This document shows, in pieces, positions 8,878-17,845 of a DNA stretch of 64,000 nt. How positions within the stretch are numbered: position 1 is the stretch's first letter; each line of letters opens with the position of its first letter. Made by a program: the position numbers and the translations under genes. This stretch comes from Sulfidibacter corallicola. Its GTDB lineage: Bacteria > Acidobacteriota > Holophagae > Acanthopleuribacterales > Acanthopleuribacteraceae. The notes under the pieces are model-generated. The model was not told the origin of the DNA. It made no database searches and worked only from the letters and a program-made list of their open reading frames with translations. The stretch spans positions 2,356,001 through 2,420,000 of the forward strand of contig NZ_CP071793.1 in the NCBI RefSeq assembly GCF_017498545.1. Direction: 5' to 3'.

Positions 8878-9293
8878 CATTGTTTTTAGGACAGTGAAAT
8901 TCCCATCGGTTTTTCTCACAATTTCTTAACAATTTAGCGTTTCACCTCACAAACTGTCAACCTCGAGTTGGGTCTTCGGCCCGCCATGAGCGACTGCGAT
9001 ACAGGGAAATTCCCTATCCAAAATTCTCGAAGCTCGGCAAATTCCCCGGATTTCTCGGCCTGAAGCACCTATCGAACCAATCCACCCAACCACAGCACAA
9101 GCCTAAAAATTTCATACACTTATGATGAAAAAACCGATTTTCGACGCAGGTCCCCTCCGCCATTCGGCACCACAAGTCCCGTCGATCCAACCGAGAACAG
9201 GTCGAACATCACCCGTTTGCCGGCGAAATCTATCCCTTGGACGAATCGCACATATCATCCGTGATCCTTTCGCGAAACCCACCCACTTGTTCC
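8878..9293. other. Non-coding stretch upstream of rpsT
   Basis: About 415 bases, AT-rich in places, with a small palindromic motif GGGAAATTCCC (~9003-9013). No coding frame, tRNA or clear hairpin-plus-T-run was found until the rpsT promoter. Confidence 0.35.
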
Positions 9294-9322
9294 TTGATTT
9301 GCCCCTGCAACTCCCCTATACT
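9294..9322 (+). promoter_or_regulatory. Sigma-70-type promoter of rpsT
   Basis: TTGATT (9294-9299), a 17-base spacer, and TATACT (9317-9322). It gives a leader of about 90 bases before rpsT, room for post-transcriptional control as seen for S20 in other bacteria, though no structure was proven here. Confidence 0.7.
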
Positions 9323-9417
9323 TGCGTGATCTGCGGATTCGCGACCCTTGCCGAAATCGGCAGCCGAAGGTCACGAGTCAGCGACAAAGCCAAGAAACAC
9401 CTCAAGGAGATCTCTTA

Positions 9418-9678
9418 ATGGCGAATCACAAATCCGCGGCTAAAAAAGCGAAGCAGGACATCGCGCGCCGCGCCCGGAATCGCGCCGGGAAAAGCCGTTT
9501 GAGAACCGAACTGAAAAAGATCCGCAAGTTGATCCAGGAAGGTTCCAGCGAAGCCGTCACCAAGCTCCCGGCAATGTATTCCCTCATCGACCGCTCAGCG
9601 AAAAAGGGCTTTATTCACCAAAATGCGGCCGACCGTTTGAAAGCACGCCTGGCCTCGCACATGCCCGCCGCACAGTAA
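9418..9678 (+). CDS. rpsT: 30S ribosomal protein S20
   Basis: 86 aa, very basic, with the S20 start MANHKSAAKKAKQD and the helical body RRARNRAGKSRLRTELKKI...FIHQNAADRLKARLA. S20 binds 16S rRNA in the 30S body. The ATG at 9418 has AAGGAGA 8 bases upstream; the longer open frame back to 9322 is not used. It has its own promoter and is followed 68 bases on by the PASTA protein gene. Confidence 0.97.
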   Translation: MANHKSAAKKAKQDIARRARNRAGKSRLRTELKKIRKLIQEGSSEAVTKLPAMYSLIDRSAKKGFIHQNAADRLKARLASHMPAAQ

Positions 9679-9746
9679 CCTTTCTTTTTTTCCCAAATTA
9701 CCTTTTGTAAAGAACCCCAAACGACAAGGATTCAAAACGGGGAGCC

Positions 9747-10496
9747 ATGGCATTTCGCAAGACTTTGAAGAAACTGCTCGGTACTACCGTCCTTGTCGGT
9801 TTGGGTTTTTCTCTTTTTATCGCCGGAATCACGCTGGGGACCTGGTTTTACATTCGCCACATGGTACAGGGCAAAGTGGTCGAGGTTCCCGATCTGTACG
9901 GCATGACCCAGGTGGAAGCGGAAAAGAGCCTGAAGGCCCGAGGGCTGATACCCGAGCTCGACACCCAATCCACGGTGCACAGCCAGGTCATCGAAAAAGG
10001 TAACGTACTGCTTCAGATTCCGCGGCCCGGACACCCCGTCAAGGCCGGCCGCGCCATCGAAATCATCATGTCCGCCGGGCCCGAGAAGAAGCTGATCCCC
10101 AGCATGCAAGGCGAGACCTTGAGTTATTCCCAAACCCTGTTGCAGCGCGCGGAAGCCAAGGCCGCGGTGGTCTCGCGTATTCCCTCGACGTTGGAGGAGA
10201 AGGGCCGTATCCTGGCGCAACATCCCGATGCGGCCAGCGAGATCGGCATGCGACCGGGTGTGTCGCTGCTGGTTTCGGACGGACCCCCCAGCAAGGCCTA
10301 CGTGATGCCCGATCTGATCGATCGCGATTTCATCAAGGTCAAGGCCTTTCTCGATCGTTTCGAATTCAGGGTGGTCACCAAGTACCGAGCTCAAGACCGC
10401 GGACTCGGTCAGGTGGTTCTGGATCAACGCCCGCAACCCGGGTACCCGATCACCAAGAACCAGAGCATCACTCTCATCGTGAACGAGGATTTTTGA
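9747..10496 (+). CDS. PASTA-domain membrane-anchored protein
   Basis: 249 aa: a short basic cytoplasmic tail, one membrane helix (VLVGLGFSLFIAGITLGTWF, ~17-36), then three PASTA domains outside: ~44-109 (VVEVPDLYGMTQVEAEKSL), ~115-180 (KLIPSMQGETLSYSQTLL) and ~187-249 (VMPDLIDRDFIKVKAFL). PASTA domains bind muropeptides or beta-lactam-like structures and usually belong to PknB-type kinases or PBPs; here neither a kinase nor a transpeptidase domain is attached, so it may be a cell-wall sensor, scaffold or modulator. It lies directly upstream of rpe in the same direction, a neighbourhood I recall from other Acidobacteriota and delta-proteobacterial genomes. Confidence 0.88.
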   Translation: MAFRKTLKKLLGTTVLVGLGFSLFIAGITLGTWFYIRHMVQGKVVEVPDLYGMTQVEAEKSLKARGLIPELDTQSTVHSQVIEKGNVLLQIPRPGHPVKAGRAIEIIMSAGPEKKLIPSMQGETLSYSQTLLQRAEAKAAVVSRIPSTLEEKGRILAQHPDAASEIGMRPGVSLLVSDGPPSKAYVMPDLIDRDFIKVKAFLDRFEFRVVTKYRAQDRGLGQVVLDQRPQPGYPITKNQSITLIVNEDF

Positions 10497-10734
10497 TCCT
10501 CGAAGGTTAAAGTCATTGGTTCGAACGCTCCATCTCCGCACACCATCTTTGCCCGTTTCACCGCGGGAATCGTCGCACTCCAGCCCTTTTCGATCGCGAC
10601 AGCGGGCGCGCGTCGAACCCGCCTTCTTCGGCCTCGACCCCTAGCCCGGCGGTAGGCGCGCCCCAGGGCACGCCCGCTCGCGGCAGGGTCGACGACCAAA
10701 GGCCCATTCCCATCAAGATCAAGGAATCGCGCTC

Positions 10735-11400
10735 ATGTTCAAACTGGCCCCCTCGCTACTCTCAGCCGATTACTGGAACCTCGAAAGAGCGGTGACCCCG
10801 GTCGTCGAAGCCGGTGCGGAAGTTCTGCACATCGACATCATGGACGGTCACTTCGTTCCCAATCTCACCATGGGTCCCGGTATCACCAAGGCACTCTCGG
10901 GAAAAACGAACGCCATTCTGGACGTTCATCTGATGGTCACGAACCCCGAGAACTTCGTCGCCCCTTTCGCGGCGGCCGGCGCCCATTGGATTTCCTATCA
11001 CATCGAGGCCGCGATCCACGCCCACCGCGTGTGCCAGCAGATCAAGGATGCGGGCTGCAAGGCGGGCATCGCGATCAACCCCGGCACGCCGATCGCCGCG
11101 TTGGAAGCCATGATCGAGCACGTCGATTTCGTGCTGTTGATGAGTGTGAACCCCGGTTTCGGCGGTCAATCCTTCATTCCGTCCACCTTCGATCGCCTGG
11201 CCCAACTGGGCGATCTCATCGAGCGCTCAAAAAACAAGCCGTTTATCGAGGTTGATGGTGGCGTTGGCCCGGCGAATATCGCAGAATTATATCGCGCCGG
11301 CGTTTCGGTGGCGGTTGCGGGTTCCGCGGTGTTCTCGCGTCCCGACCCCGCCGCGGCGGTCGCCCAACTTCTCAACCTGGTGGAGGCAACCCATGAGTGA
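10735..11400 (+). CDS. rpe: Ribulose-phosphate 3-epimerase
   Basis: 221-aa TIM barrel interconverting ribulose-5-phosphate and xylulose-5-phosphate (pentose phosphate pathway). Family motifs: LAPSLLSADYWNLE at the start, VLHIDIMDGHFVPN with catalytic Asp and metal-binding His, LDVHLMVTNPE, LLMSVNPGFGGQSF, and IEVDGGVGPANIAEL with the second catalytic Asp. A typical length with no oddities. The stop overlaps the start of the bamD-like gene by 8 bases, indicating translational coupling. Confidence 0.96.
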   Translation: MFKLAPSLLSADYWNLERAVTPVVEAGAEVLHIDIMDGHFVPNLTMGPGITKALSGKTNAILDVHLMVTNPENFVAPFAAAGAHWISYHIEAAIHAHRVCQQIKDAGCKAGIAINPGTPIAALEAMIEHVDFVLLMSVNPGFGGQSFIPSTFDRLAQLGDLIERSKNKPFIEVDGGVGPANIAELYRAGVSVAVAGSAVFSRPDPAAAVAQLLNLVEATHE

Positions 11401-12298
11401 GTCCCGAATCGACTCGGCCGTATCTCTCGAGGCGGCGCGCCCCCTACGGTGGTTCGTTCCCGCCCTGCTCATCTTGGCGGTGCTGCTTTCCACGGCCTGT
11501 AGCGGACCCAAGAAAAAGGAAAAGCTCGCCAATCGACTGGTGCGCGGCGACGTGACCACGGACGAGTTATTCAATCGGGCCACGACCCTGTTCCAAAAAC
11601 GCAAATTCGTCGACGCCCGCCGCTGGCTGCGGGTCATCGAAGCCCACGCGCCCGACAGCAGCGTGTTCCCGGACGTGAAACTGGCGATCGCCGACAGTTA
11701 CTTTTTTGACAAGATGGCCACCTACATCGAGGCCTCGGTGGAGTACAAGTCGTTCCTGACCCACTTCCCCACCCACAAGAAAGCCGATTACGCCCAGTAC
11801 CAGTACGCCATGTGCTTTTTCACCGAAATCGAAAACGCCGACCGCGACCAGACCAGTACCTTCACGGCCTACACCGAGTTCAAGAACCTGATCGACCGCC
11901 ACCCGAACAGCCCCTACGCCGGCAAGGCCAAGGAAAAGATCGATCTCTGCCTGCTGCGGCTGGCCGAGCACGAGTTCACGGTGGGCTACTACTATTTCCG
12001 ACGCGGACGGGGCTTCGAGAAATCGGCCGAATCGCGTCTGAAGGGCATCATCAACAACTACGAAGGGCAATACGATCCCGAAAAAACTTATTTCTTCCTC
12101 GCCGAGACGCTGTGGCGTCGGGAAAAGTTCAAGGAAGCCATCTTTTATTATCAGAACCTGGCACGTAATTACGCGGAAAGCGAGTACATGCCTTTCGTTC
12201 AGGATAAGTTAGCGCGCTGGGAACGCATCAAGGAGGAGGGCCAGGATCCGGGCGAAATCACGGCCGAAGTGCCTTCCGATCCACTCAATACATTCTGA
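11393..12298 (+). CDS. bamD: Outer membrane protein assembly factor BamD-like lipoprotein
   Basis: 301 aa with an uncleaved-looking cytoplasmic tail, a hydrophobic signal and the lipobox LLSTAC, so it is exported and lipidated. The mature part holds TPR-like helices typical of BamD/YfiO: ELFNRATTLFQKRKFVDARRWLR, DVKLAIADSYFF, YKSFLTHFPTHKKADYAQYQYAMC, FKNLIDRHPNSPYAGKAKEKI, and PEKTYFFLAETLWRREKFKEAIFYYQ. BamD is the essential TPR partner of BamA in folding outer-membrane barrels. The ATG at 11393 lies inside the end of rpe. The C-terminal ~20 residues are acidic and probably flexible. Confidence 0.85.
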   Translation: MSESRIDSAVSLEAARPLRWFVPALLILAVLLSTACSGPKKKEKLANRLVRGDVTTDELFNRATTLFQKRKFVDARRWLRVIEAHAPDSSVFPDVKLAIADSYFFDKMATYIEASVEYKSFLTHFPTHKKADYAQYQYAMCFFTEIENADRDQTSTFTAYTEFKNLIDRHPNSPYAGKAKEKIDLCLLRLAEHEFTVGYYYFRRGRGFEKSAESRLKGIINNYEGQYDPEKTYFFLAETLWRREKFKEAIFYYQNLARNYAESEYMPFVQDKLARWERIKEEGQDPGEITAEVPSDPLNTF

Positions 12299-12361
12299 TT
12301 CTCCGGCGCTCACCTCGGGATGCGACGACCGTGGCACCCGATCACTTTGGAAGGAGTTCCC

Positions 12362-13534
12362 ATGAAAAAAGGGGTAAATACCAACGATTTCTTCGGCATC
12401 GACAGCCTGTTGAACGAAGATGAGATCCAGGTGCGCGAAAGCGTACGCCAATGGGTCGAGAAGCGTTTCATGCCCGTCATCAACCAACACAACCGCGACG
12501 CCACGTTTCCGATGGACTTGGTTCCCGAACTCGCCGAACTCGGCGTCTTCGGCGCCAATATCGACGGTTACGACTGCGCGGGCCTCAACAACGTGGCCTA
12601 CGGCCTGATCATGCAGGAGCTGGAGCGCGGTGATTCCGGACTGCGTTCCTTCGTCTCGGTTCAGGGCGCATTGGTCATGTACCCGATCCTGGCCTACGGC
12701 AGCGAAGCGCAGAAGGACCGTTACCTGCCCAAGCTCGCCAAGGGCGAAATGATCGGCTGCTTCGGGCTCACCGAGCCGGACCACGGCTCCGATCCCGGCG
12801 GCATGAAGACCCGCGCCAAGCGCGACGGCGACAAGTGGATCCTCAACGGCGCCAAGATGTGGATCACCAACGGCAGCGTGTCCGACATCGCCATCGTGTG
12901 GGCCAAGGACGAGGAAGGCATCGTCCGCGGCTTCATCGTCGACACCAAGACGCCGGGCTTCAGCGCGCCGGAAATGAAAGGCAAGTTCTCCCTGCGCGCC
13001 AGCATCACCTCGGAACTGGTTTTGGACGACGTGGTGGTTCCCGACGATCACCGCCTGCCCAACGTGGAAGGTCTGAAAGGCCCGCTGGGCTGCCTGACCC
13101 AGGCGCGTTACGGCATCTCCTGGGGTGCGCTGGGTGCAGCCATGGCCTGCTACGATTCCTCGGTGGAATACGCCAAGACCCGGATCCAGTTCGACAAACC
13201 GCTGGGTAGCTTCCAGTTGGTTCAGGTCAAACTGACCGACATGTTGAACGAAATCGTCAAGGGTCAACTGTTGTCGCTGCACCTGGGCCGCATGAAGGAC
13301 GAGGGCACCTACACCTTCCATCAGGTATCCCTGGCGAAGATGAACAACGTCAACGCCGCCTTGGAAATCGCGCGCTCCGCACGCGATCTGCACGGCGCCA
13401 ACGGAATCACGGACGAATATCCGGTGATTCGCCACATGGTGAACCTGGAAACCGTGAAAACCTACGAAGGGACGCACGACATCCACCGTCTCATCGTGGG
13501 TCAGGCGATTACCGGAATCAGCGCCTTCACCTGA
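12362..13534 (+). CDS. gcdH: Glutaryl-CoA dehydrogenase
   Basis: 390-aa FAD acyl-CoA dehydrogenase that matches glutaryl-CoA dehydrogenase much more closely than generic family members: ERGDSGLRSFVSVQ (the Arg that binds the glutarate carboxylate), GCFGLTEPDHGSDPGGM, GKFSLRASIT, ARYGISWGALGA, and LETVKTYEGTHDIHRLIVG with the catalytic Glu at ~369. It oxidises and decarboxylates glutaryl-CoA to crotonyl-CoA in lysine/tryptophan degradation. The start at 12362 is set by GGAAGGAGT 6 bases upstream; the longer frame to 12320 is rejected. A strong terminator follows. No other lysine-degradation genes lie nearby. Confidence 0.94.
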   Translation: MKKGVNTNDFFGIDSLLNEDEIQVRESVRQWVEKRFMPVINQHNRDATFPMDLVPELAELGVFGANIDGYDCAGLNNVAYGLIMQELERGDSGLRSFVSVQGALVMYPILAYGSEAQKDRYLPKLAKGEMIGCFGLTEPDHGSDPGGMKTRAKRDGDKWILNGAKMWITNGSVSDIAIVWAKDEEGIVRGFIVDTKTPGFSAPEMKGKFSLRASITSELVLDDVVVPDDHRLPNVEGLKGPLGCLTQARYGISWGALGAAMACYDSSVEYAKTRIQFDKPLGSFQLVQVKLTDMLNEIVKGQLLSLHLGRMKDEGTYTFHQVSLAKMNNVNAALEIARSARDLHGANGITDEYPVIRHMVNLETVKTYEGTHDIHRLIVGQAITGISAFT

Positions 13535-13556
13535 TTTCGCCATCTGATCATCGGGA

Positions 13557-13594
13557 GGGAACGCCACGGCGGTTTCGCAGTGGCGTTCCCTTTT
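13557..13594 (+). terminator. Rho-independent terminator after gcdH
   Basis: A perfect 11-bp stem GGGAACGCCAC / GTGGCGTTCCC around a 12-base loop, followed by TTTT. Ends the rpsT-to-gcdH stretch. Confidence 0.88.
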
Positions 13595-13637
13595 GTCGTT
13601 TGTGCGTCGCCCCCAATGAACCACGAGTGAACCCGCG

Positions 13638-14387
13638 ATGTTATTCCTCTCCCCTTCTTGGCAACATCCCGATTGGGCCCGCCTGCCGCGCCGGCCGCTG
13701 ACCACCGACGGCGGTCGCGGCCAGGTCGCGCTGATCGAACATCCACGCGGGAAGGTCGTGGCCCGTCCCTACCGGCACGGCGGCCTTCGTCGCCTGATCC
13801 TGCCGAATCACTTCCTGCCGGGCGATCGCGCGCGACGGGAGTACGCCCACCACCAGCGTGCCTTCGAGGCCGGCGTGCCCACCCCCGAGCCGGTGGGCTG
13901 GGAGCGACGTGCGAGCGCGGTCCCGGGACTGTTCCACTTCTCCTATTTCAGCGCCTTTCTGGAAGACGCCGTCACCGTGCCCCGCCTGCTCGGGCAGGGT
14001 CCGCCGACCCGCGACCAACTGGCCATGGCCGCCGACACCCTGGCTCGGCTCTACCGAGCCGGCATCTTCCACAGCGATCTCAACCTCAACAACTGGCTCT
14101 GGGCCGACAGCCGCATCTGGCTGATCGACTTCGACCGGGCACGCCCTTTCGAGGGCGATGCGGACAGCTTCCTGTGCGCCTGCCTGAACCGCATGGGCCG
14201 CTCGGCCTTCAAATTGGGCTTGACGCGCTATCGCCTTTCCTTCCTACGCTTTGTCATTCTCTGCGCACGCGCTTTCGACCTACCCAGGGCGAACTTGCGC
14301 GGCCGCCTGAAGGGCTGGGGCGAGCGCCCCTCGAGCTGGCAGCGATTCCGCTGGAAAATCCTAGGGGGACATCGGCAAATTGGTTAG
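13638..14387 (+). CDS. LPS core heptose/Kdo kinase-like protein (WaaP/KdkA family)
   Basis: 249 aa with the compact protein-kinase-like fold of lipopolysaccharide kinases: VALIEHPRGKVVARPYRHGG (the ATP-binding Lys region), REYAHHQRAFEAGVPTPEPVG, then FHSDLNLNNWLW (catalytic loop HxDxxxxN) and IWLIDFDRARPF (the DFD metal-binding site). It should phosphorylate a sugar of the lipid A-core, most like Kdo kinase KdkA or WaaP, on the cytoplasmic face. The start 44 bases after the gcdH terminator implies its own promoter, not identified. Which sugar is modified is unknown. Confidence 0.82.
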   Translation: MLFLSPSWQHPDWARLPRRPLTTDGGRGQVALIEHPRGKVVARPYRHGGLRRLILPNHFLPGDRARREYAHHQRAFEAGVPTPEPVGWERRASAVPGLFHFSYFSAFLEDAVTVPRLLGQGPPTRDQLAMAADTLARLYRAGIFHSDLNLNNWLWADSRIWLIDFDRARPFEGDADSFLCACLNRMGRSAFKLGLTRYRLSFLRFVILCARAFDLPRANLRGRLKGWGERPSSWQRFRWKILGGHRQIG

Positions 14388-14500
14388 AGTATGATATTTT
14401 CTAGAAATCAGCCGACAATCACAGCACAGCAAACCACCCGTTCCATTTCTCTACACGCGTCGTCACTCATGAAATGAGCGGACCCTCTCAGGAAGTCACC

Positions 14501-15343
14501 ATGCAAACCGTCGAAAAACTGCGTAACGACGATTACAAGGCGATTCGCGAATTCGTCTACGAACGCAGCGGTCTGTTTTTTTCCGACGCCAAACTCTACT
14601 TCATCGAGAACCGGGTTTCGAAACGACTCAAATCCCTGGGAATGACGCGCTACCAAGATTACCTCCGCCATATCAAGAGCCCCGCCAACGCGGACGAAAT
14701 GAACCATCTTTTCGACGCCGTGACGACCAACGAGACCTCCTTCTACCGCAACCCGCCGCAGATCGACGCCTTTGCCGATCACATCCTCCCCAAGGTCGTC
14801 GAATCGATTCGCGCACGCGGGCAACGCACGCTCAAGATCTGGTCCTCGGCCTGTTCCTCGGGCGAGGAACCCTACACCCTGGCCATGGTGCTGTTGGAAA
14901 AGAAGGATCTCCTGCGCGGCCTGATTCCCCGCGTCTACGGCAGCGACATCAGCGTCGAAATCCTCGCCAAGGCCAAGGAAGCCACCTACCAGGCCTACAC
15001 CATGCGCAACTTGCCACCCAACTATAAAAAAAGTTATTTTGAACCCAAGGGCAACGAGTTCGGAATCGCCAGCCAGGTTCGCAACATGGTGCAGTTGAGC
15101 CAGTTCAACCTCGTCGATTACAAGAGCTATATCAAGTTTCGCAGTATGGACATCATCTTTTGCCGCAATGTCCTCATCTATTTCGATCTCAAGGTCAAGC
15201 GCCAGATCATCAAGAATTTTTTCGATTGCCTCAACAATCAAAGCTTTTTGCTCATCGGACATTCCGAGAGCCTGCACAATATTAACCGTGACTTTAAGCT
15301 GGAACACTTTTCACGCGCACTTGCCTATCTAAAATCAGTTTAG
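14501..15343 (+). CDS. cheR: CheR-type chemoreceptor glutamate methyltransferase
   Basis: 280 aa with the N-terminal helical CheR domain (DYKAIREFVYERSGLFF...YFIENRVSKRL) and a C-terminal SAM domain with LKIWSSACSSGEEPYTLAM (motif I), PRVYGSDISVEIL, MDIIFCRNVLIYFD and FLLIGHSESLHN. It methylates glutamates of methyl-accepting chemotaxis proteins. AGGA 7 bases before 14501 favours that ATG over the ATG at 14474. No MCP, CheA or CheB lies in the window, so it may belong to an alternative pathway with the HDOD genes that follow 10 bases downstream. Confidence 0.93.
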   Translation: MQTVEKLRNDDYKAIREFVYERSGLFFSDAKLYFIENRVSKRLKSLGMTRYQDYLRHIKSPANADEMNHLFDAVTTNETSFYRNPPQIDAFADHILPKVVESIRARGQRTLKIWSSACSSGEEPYTLAMVLLEKKDLLRGLIPRVYGSDISVEILAKAKEATYQAYTMRNLPPNYKKSYFEPKGNEFGIASQVRNMVQLSQFNLVDYKSYIKFRSMDIIFCRNVLIYFDLKVKRQIIKNFFDCLNNQSFLLIGHSESLHNINRDFKLEHFSRALAYLKSV

Positions 15344-15353
15344 GAGAGCCTGG

Positions 15354-16214
15354 ATGCCGATAACACCCGAGGATATTGTCAAAAAGACCGGCGACCTGCC
15401 GACCTTGCCCCACGTGGCCACCAAGGTCATGACCTTGGTCTCCGATCCCGAAACCTCTGCCAAGGACCTCCAAGAGGCGATCATCACGGATCAGGGCATG
15501 ACCGCCCAGATCTTGAAAATATCCAATTCAGCCATGTTCGGCCTGAAACGCGAAGTCAAAACCCTGACCCACGCCATCATGATCCTGGGTTTCAATACCA
15601 TTCGATCCATCGTGTTGGCCGCCGCGGGTAAAAAGCTCTACACCAAGAAGGGCGCACCCAATACGGGATTCAAGGAGAAACTGATCTGGGAGAACTCGAT
15701 CGGTTCGGCCTTGATCGCGCGCGGCCTGGCCGAGCAATTCCGCGGTATGGACAAGGAAGAGGCATTTATCGGTGGCCTGATGCACAACCTGGGCAAAACC
15801 GTGCTCAACGCCAAACTCCCCCAGAAATACAGCGAAATCATGGTCGCTTCCTACAACGAATCGAGACCGATCCACCTGCTGGAGCAAGACTACCTGGGCT
15901 TCGACCACGCCGAGTTGGGTTACTGCATCGTCAAGCAGTGGAACCTCAGCGAAAGTCTCGCGGAATCCATTCGTCACTACCTGGCACCCGAAAACGCCCC
16001 CCAGGAACACCGCGTCCAAACGGCCATCATCAGCTTGGCCACCCACTACTGTCTCGACCTGGGCTTGGGTGTCGGTCAGGCGACGCCCATGGAAGAGCAG
16101 GAATTGGGTGAGATCCCGGCGATCCTGAAGATCGACCTGCCTCGCCTGCTGCGCTGGCGCGAAATCATCACCGAAAAAATGGAAAAGGACCGGGCCCTCA
16201 TCAACAGCTTCTGA
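15354..16214 (+). CDS. HDOD-domain signalling protein (degenerate HD)
   Basis: 286 aa. The HDOD domain fills residues ~10-210: DLPTLPHVATKVMTLVSDPE, IITDQGMTAQILKISNSAMFG, AIMILGFNTIRSIVLAAAG. At the place of the catalytic HD pair the protein has GLMHNLGK, so the Asp is replaced by Asn and phosphodiesterase activity is unlikely. HDOD proteins act as output or scaffold modules in chemotaxis, c-di-GMP and stress circuits. It starts 10 bases after the cheR-like stop, so it is probably in the same operon, and is paralogous to the next gene. Confidence 0.88.
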   Translation: MPITPEDIVKKTGDLPTLPHVATKVMTLVSDPETSAKDLQEAIITDQGMTAQILKISNSAMFGLKREVKTLTHAIMILGFNTIRSIVLAAAGKKLYTKKGAPNTGFKEKLIWENSIGSALIARGLAEQFRGMDKEEAFIGGLMHNLGKTVLNAKLPQKYSEIMVASYNESRPIHLLEQDYLGFDHAELGYCIVKQWNLSESLAESIRHYLAPENAPQEHRVQTAIISLATHYCLDLGLGVGQATPMEEQELGEIPAILKIDLPRLLRWREIITEKMEKDRALINSF

Positions 16215-16419
16215 GTCACGGCCCGCCAGGATCCCTGGGATTGGGTCGTCATCCGGCCCAATCCGAGCGAACCCCGGATCACCCAACCCATCGCCCCTAC
16301 CCGCGAGGCCCACACGCCGCTCACGATCACCGTCACACTCTGAACACGACACCATCCTCAACACATCCAAACTTAGGCTTTGCATCTCCGCGGGGACACA
16401 GGGCCGCAGGGGGCGGAAC

Positions 16420-17289
16420 ATGGGTCAAGTCGAAGCATATGTGGAAGGCATTCGCGATTTGCCGGTGCTACCGGAGATCGCGCAGCGCATCATTTCGCTC
16501 ACCGATGATCCCAACCCCAACATCGCCAAGATCGCCGACCTGATCCAAATGGATCCGACCATCACCGCCAACATCCTCAACATCATCAATTCCGGTTACT
16601 ACGCCTTGCGCCGCGAGGTCACCAGCGTCCGTCAGGCCGTGGTCCTGCTGGGCCTGAAGCAGATCCGCAACCTGGTGGTCACGATGGTCTCGGTGAATCA
16701 TTTCGTCGAGCCGCCGGGCTCCCACATCAAGCTCTCGGATTTCTGGAACCACAGCCTGGCGGTGGCCACGATCGCCCAGAGCCTGAGCAACCGCTTCAAG
16801 TATGCGGAGGGCAGCAACGTCTACCTCGCCGGCCTGCTCCACGACGTGGGCAAGGTCATCATTCAGTGTTTCTATCCGGAGGACATGAGCCGCATCATCG
16901 AGGTGATCGACAGCGACCATTGCTCGATGTACGATGCGGAGCAAAAGGTATTGGGATTCTCCCATGCGGAAATCGGAGGCTGTTTGACGCGGAAGTGGAA
17001 ACTCCCCCAGCAGGTTACCGAATCCATCCATTACCACCATCGCTGTCACAGGGCCGATGACCACGTCTTCGCGGCCATTCTCCAGTTCTCGGACTACATC
17101 ACCAAGGTTCGCCTCTACGCCGTTTACGGCGATCAGAACGTCGACATCATCTTCGACGAGGAACCCTGTTGGAAAATACTCCTCGCGACCTTCACCCAAA
17201 AGAACCTGGATTTCGAACGACTTCTGTTTGAAATGGACGACGAAATCGACAAGGCTCGTGAATTGGTACGCCAGGCCAGGGGTGGCTGA
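16420..17289 (+). CDS. HDOD-domain signalling protein (HD retained)
   Basis: 289 aa, a paralogue of the upstream HDOD protein: DLPVLPEIAQRIISLTDDP, IQMDPTITANILNIINSGYY, AVVLLGLKQIRNLVVTM. Here the central motif reads GLLHDVGK, keeping His-Asp, unlike its neighbour. The C-terminal ~60 residues (SDYITKVRLYAVYGDQNV onward) form a helical tail. It lies ~205 bases after the first HDOD gene and overlaps the next gene by 8 bases. One active-looking and one degenerate HDOD protein side by side suggests a pair with different roles; this is inference. Confidence 0.88.
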   Translation: MGQVEAYVEGIRDLPVLPEIAQRIISLTDDPNPNIAKIADLIQMDPTITANILNIINSGYYALRREVTSVRQAVVLLGLKQIRNLVVTMVSVNHFVEPPGSHIKLSDFWNHSLAVATIAQSLSNRFKYAEGSNVYLAGLLHDVGKVIIQCFYPEDMSRIIEVIDSDHCSMYDAEQKVLGFSHAEIGGCLTRKWKLPQQVTESIHYHHRCHRADDHVFAAILQFSDYITKVRLYAVYGDQNVDIIFDEEPCWKILLATFTQKNLDFERLLFEMDDEIDKARELVRQARGG

Positions 17290-17845
17290 TTTGGGATGGC
17301 AATCCGTGTTGATCGGCGGGATCGCCGTGCTCCTTCAAATCGGCCTGTTGCTGGTCCTCTGGCGTTGGCTTCGCGGGCAATTACAGACACGTGACGAAAT
17401 GGTGTACCGCCTCCAACAGAAGCTGGATCAGTACGAACGGGAGCTCGCCCAGCTCGAGAAGCGTCCGCTGCCGCCGTTGAACGCCGAGCAGTGGCGCGAA
17501 TTCCAGCAGTGGCGCGACGGCGCCCGATCGAACCTCGAACGCCTGGCGCAGGATCAGGAAAAGCTGACGGAGGAGCAACGCTTGCTGCGGGCGAAACTGG
17601 AGGCGCAATTCACGTCTCGACCCGCCCCGCCCCCGCGGGACGAGGTCTCCCCCGATGAGGCGAAGCCGAGCGAAGCGGGAGACCAAGTCCTATCCTCCTA
17701 CCAGTCACCGCTGGTCAAGGAGGTGGTGCGCATGCTGGCCGAGGGCGAGGCTCCGGTGGCGATCGCGCGCAAGAAGGGCATGCAGGTGGGTGAAGTGGAG
17801 CTGATTCGCGCGCTTCACAAATTCAGCCCCAGGACCGAGTCATGA
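17282..17845 (+). CDS. DUF2802-like membrane-anchored coiled-coil protein
   Basis: 187 aa from a GTG at 17282 that overlaps the previous stop. One N-terminal membrane helix (VLIGGIAVLLQIGLLLVLWRWL), a coiled coil (~35-110, QKLDQYERELAQLEKR and RLAQDQEKLTEEQRLLRAKLEAQ), a Pro/Glu linker, and a C-terminal helix-turn-helix-like segment VKEVVRMLAEGEAPVAIARK...GEVELIRALHKF. This layout recalls DUF2802 proteins found beside flagellar and chemotaxis genes, but I am not certain of the family. Its stop overlaps the ATG of the TPR gene, so translation of all three is likely coupled. Confidence 0.75.
   Translation: MADLGWQSVLIGGIAVLLQIGLLLVLWRWLRGQLQTRDEMVYRLQQKLDQYERELAQLEKRPLPPLNAEQWREFQQWRDGARSNLERLAQDQEKLTEEQRLLRAKLEAQFTSRPAPPPRDEVSPDEAKPSEAGDQVLSSYQSPLVKEVVRMLAEGEAPVAIARKKGMQVGEVELIRALHKFSPRTES

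Noticed and set aside
9679-9746. Terminator after rpsT
   Set aside because: There are T-runs (CTTTCTTTTTTTCCC) but no stable hairpin in front of them; the TTACCTTTTGTAA hairpin is too weak.
10500-10560. tRNA-like GGTTCGA box (around 10518)
   Set aside because: No acceptor stem, anticodon arm or D-arm can be built around it.
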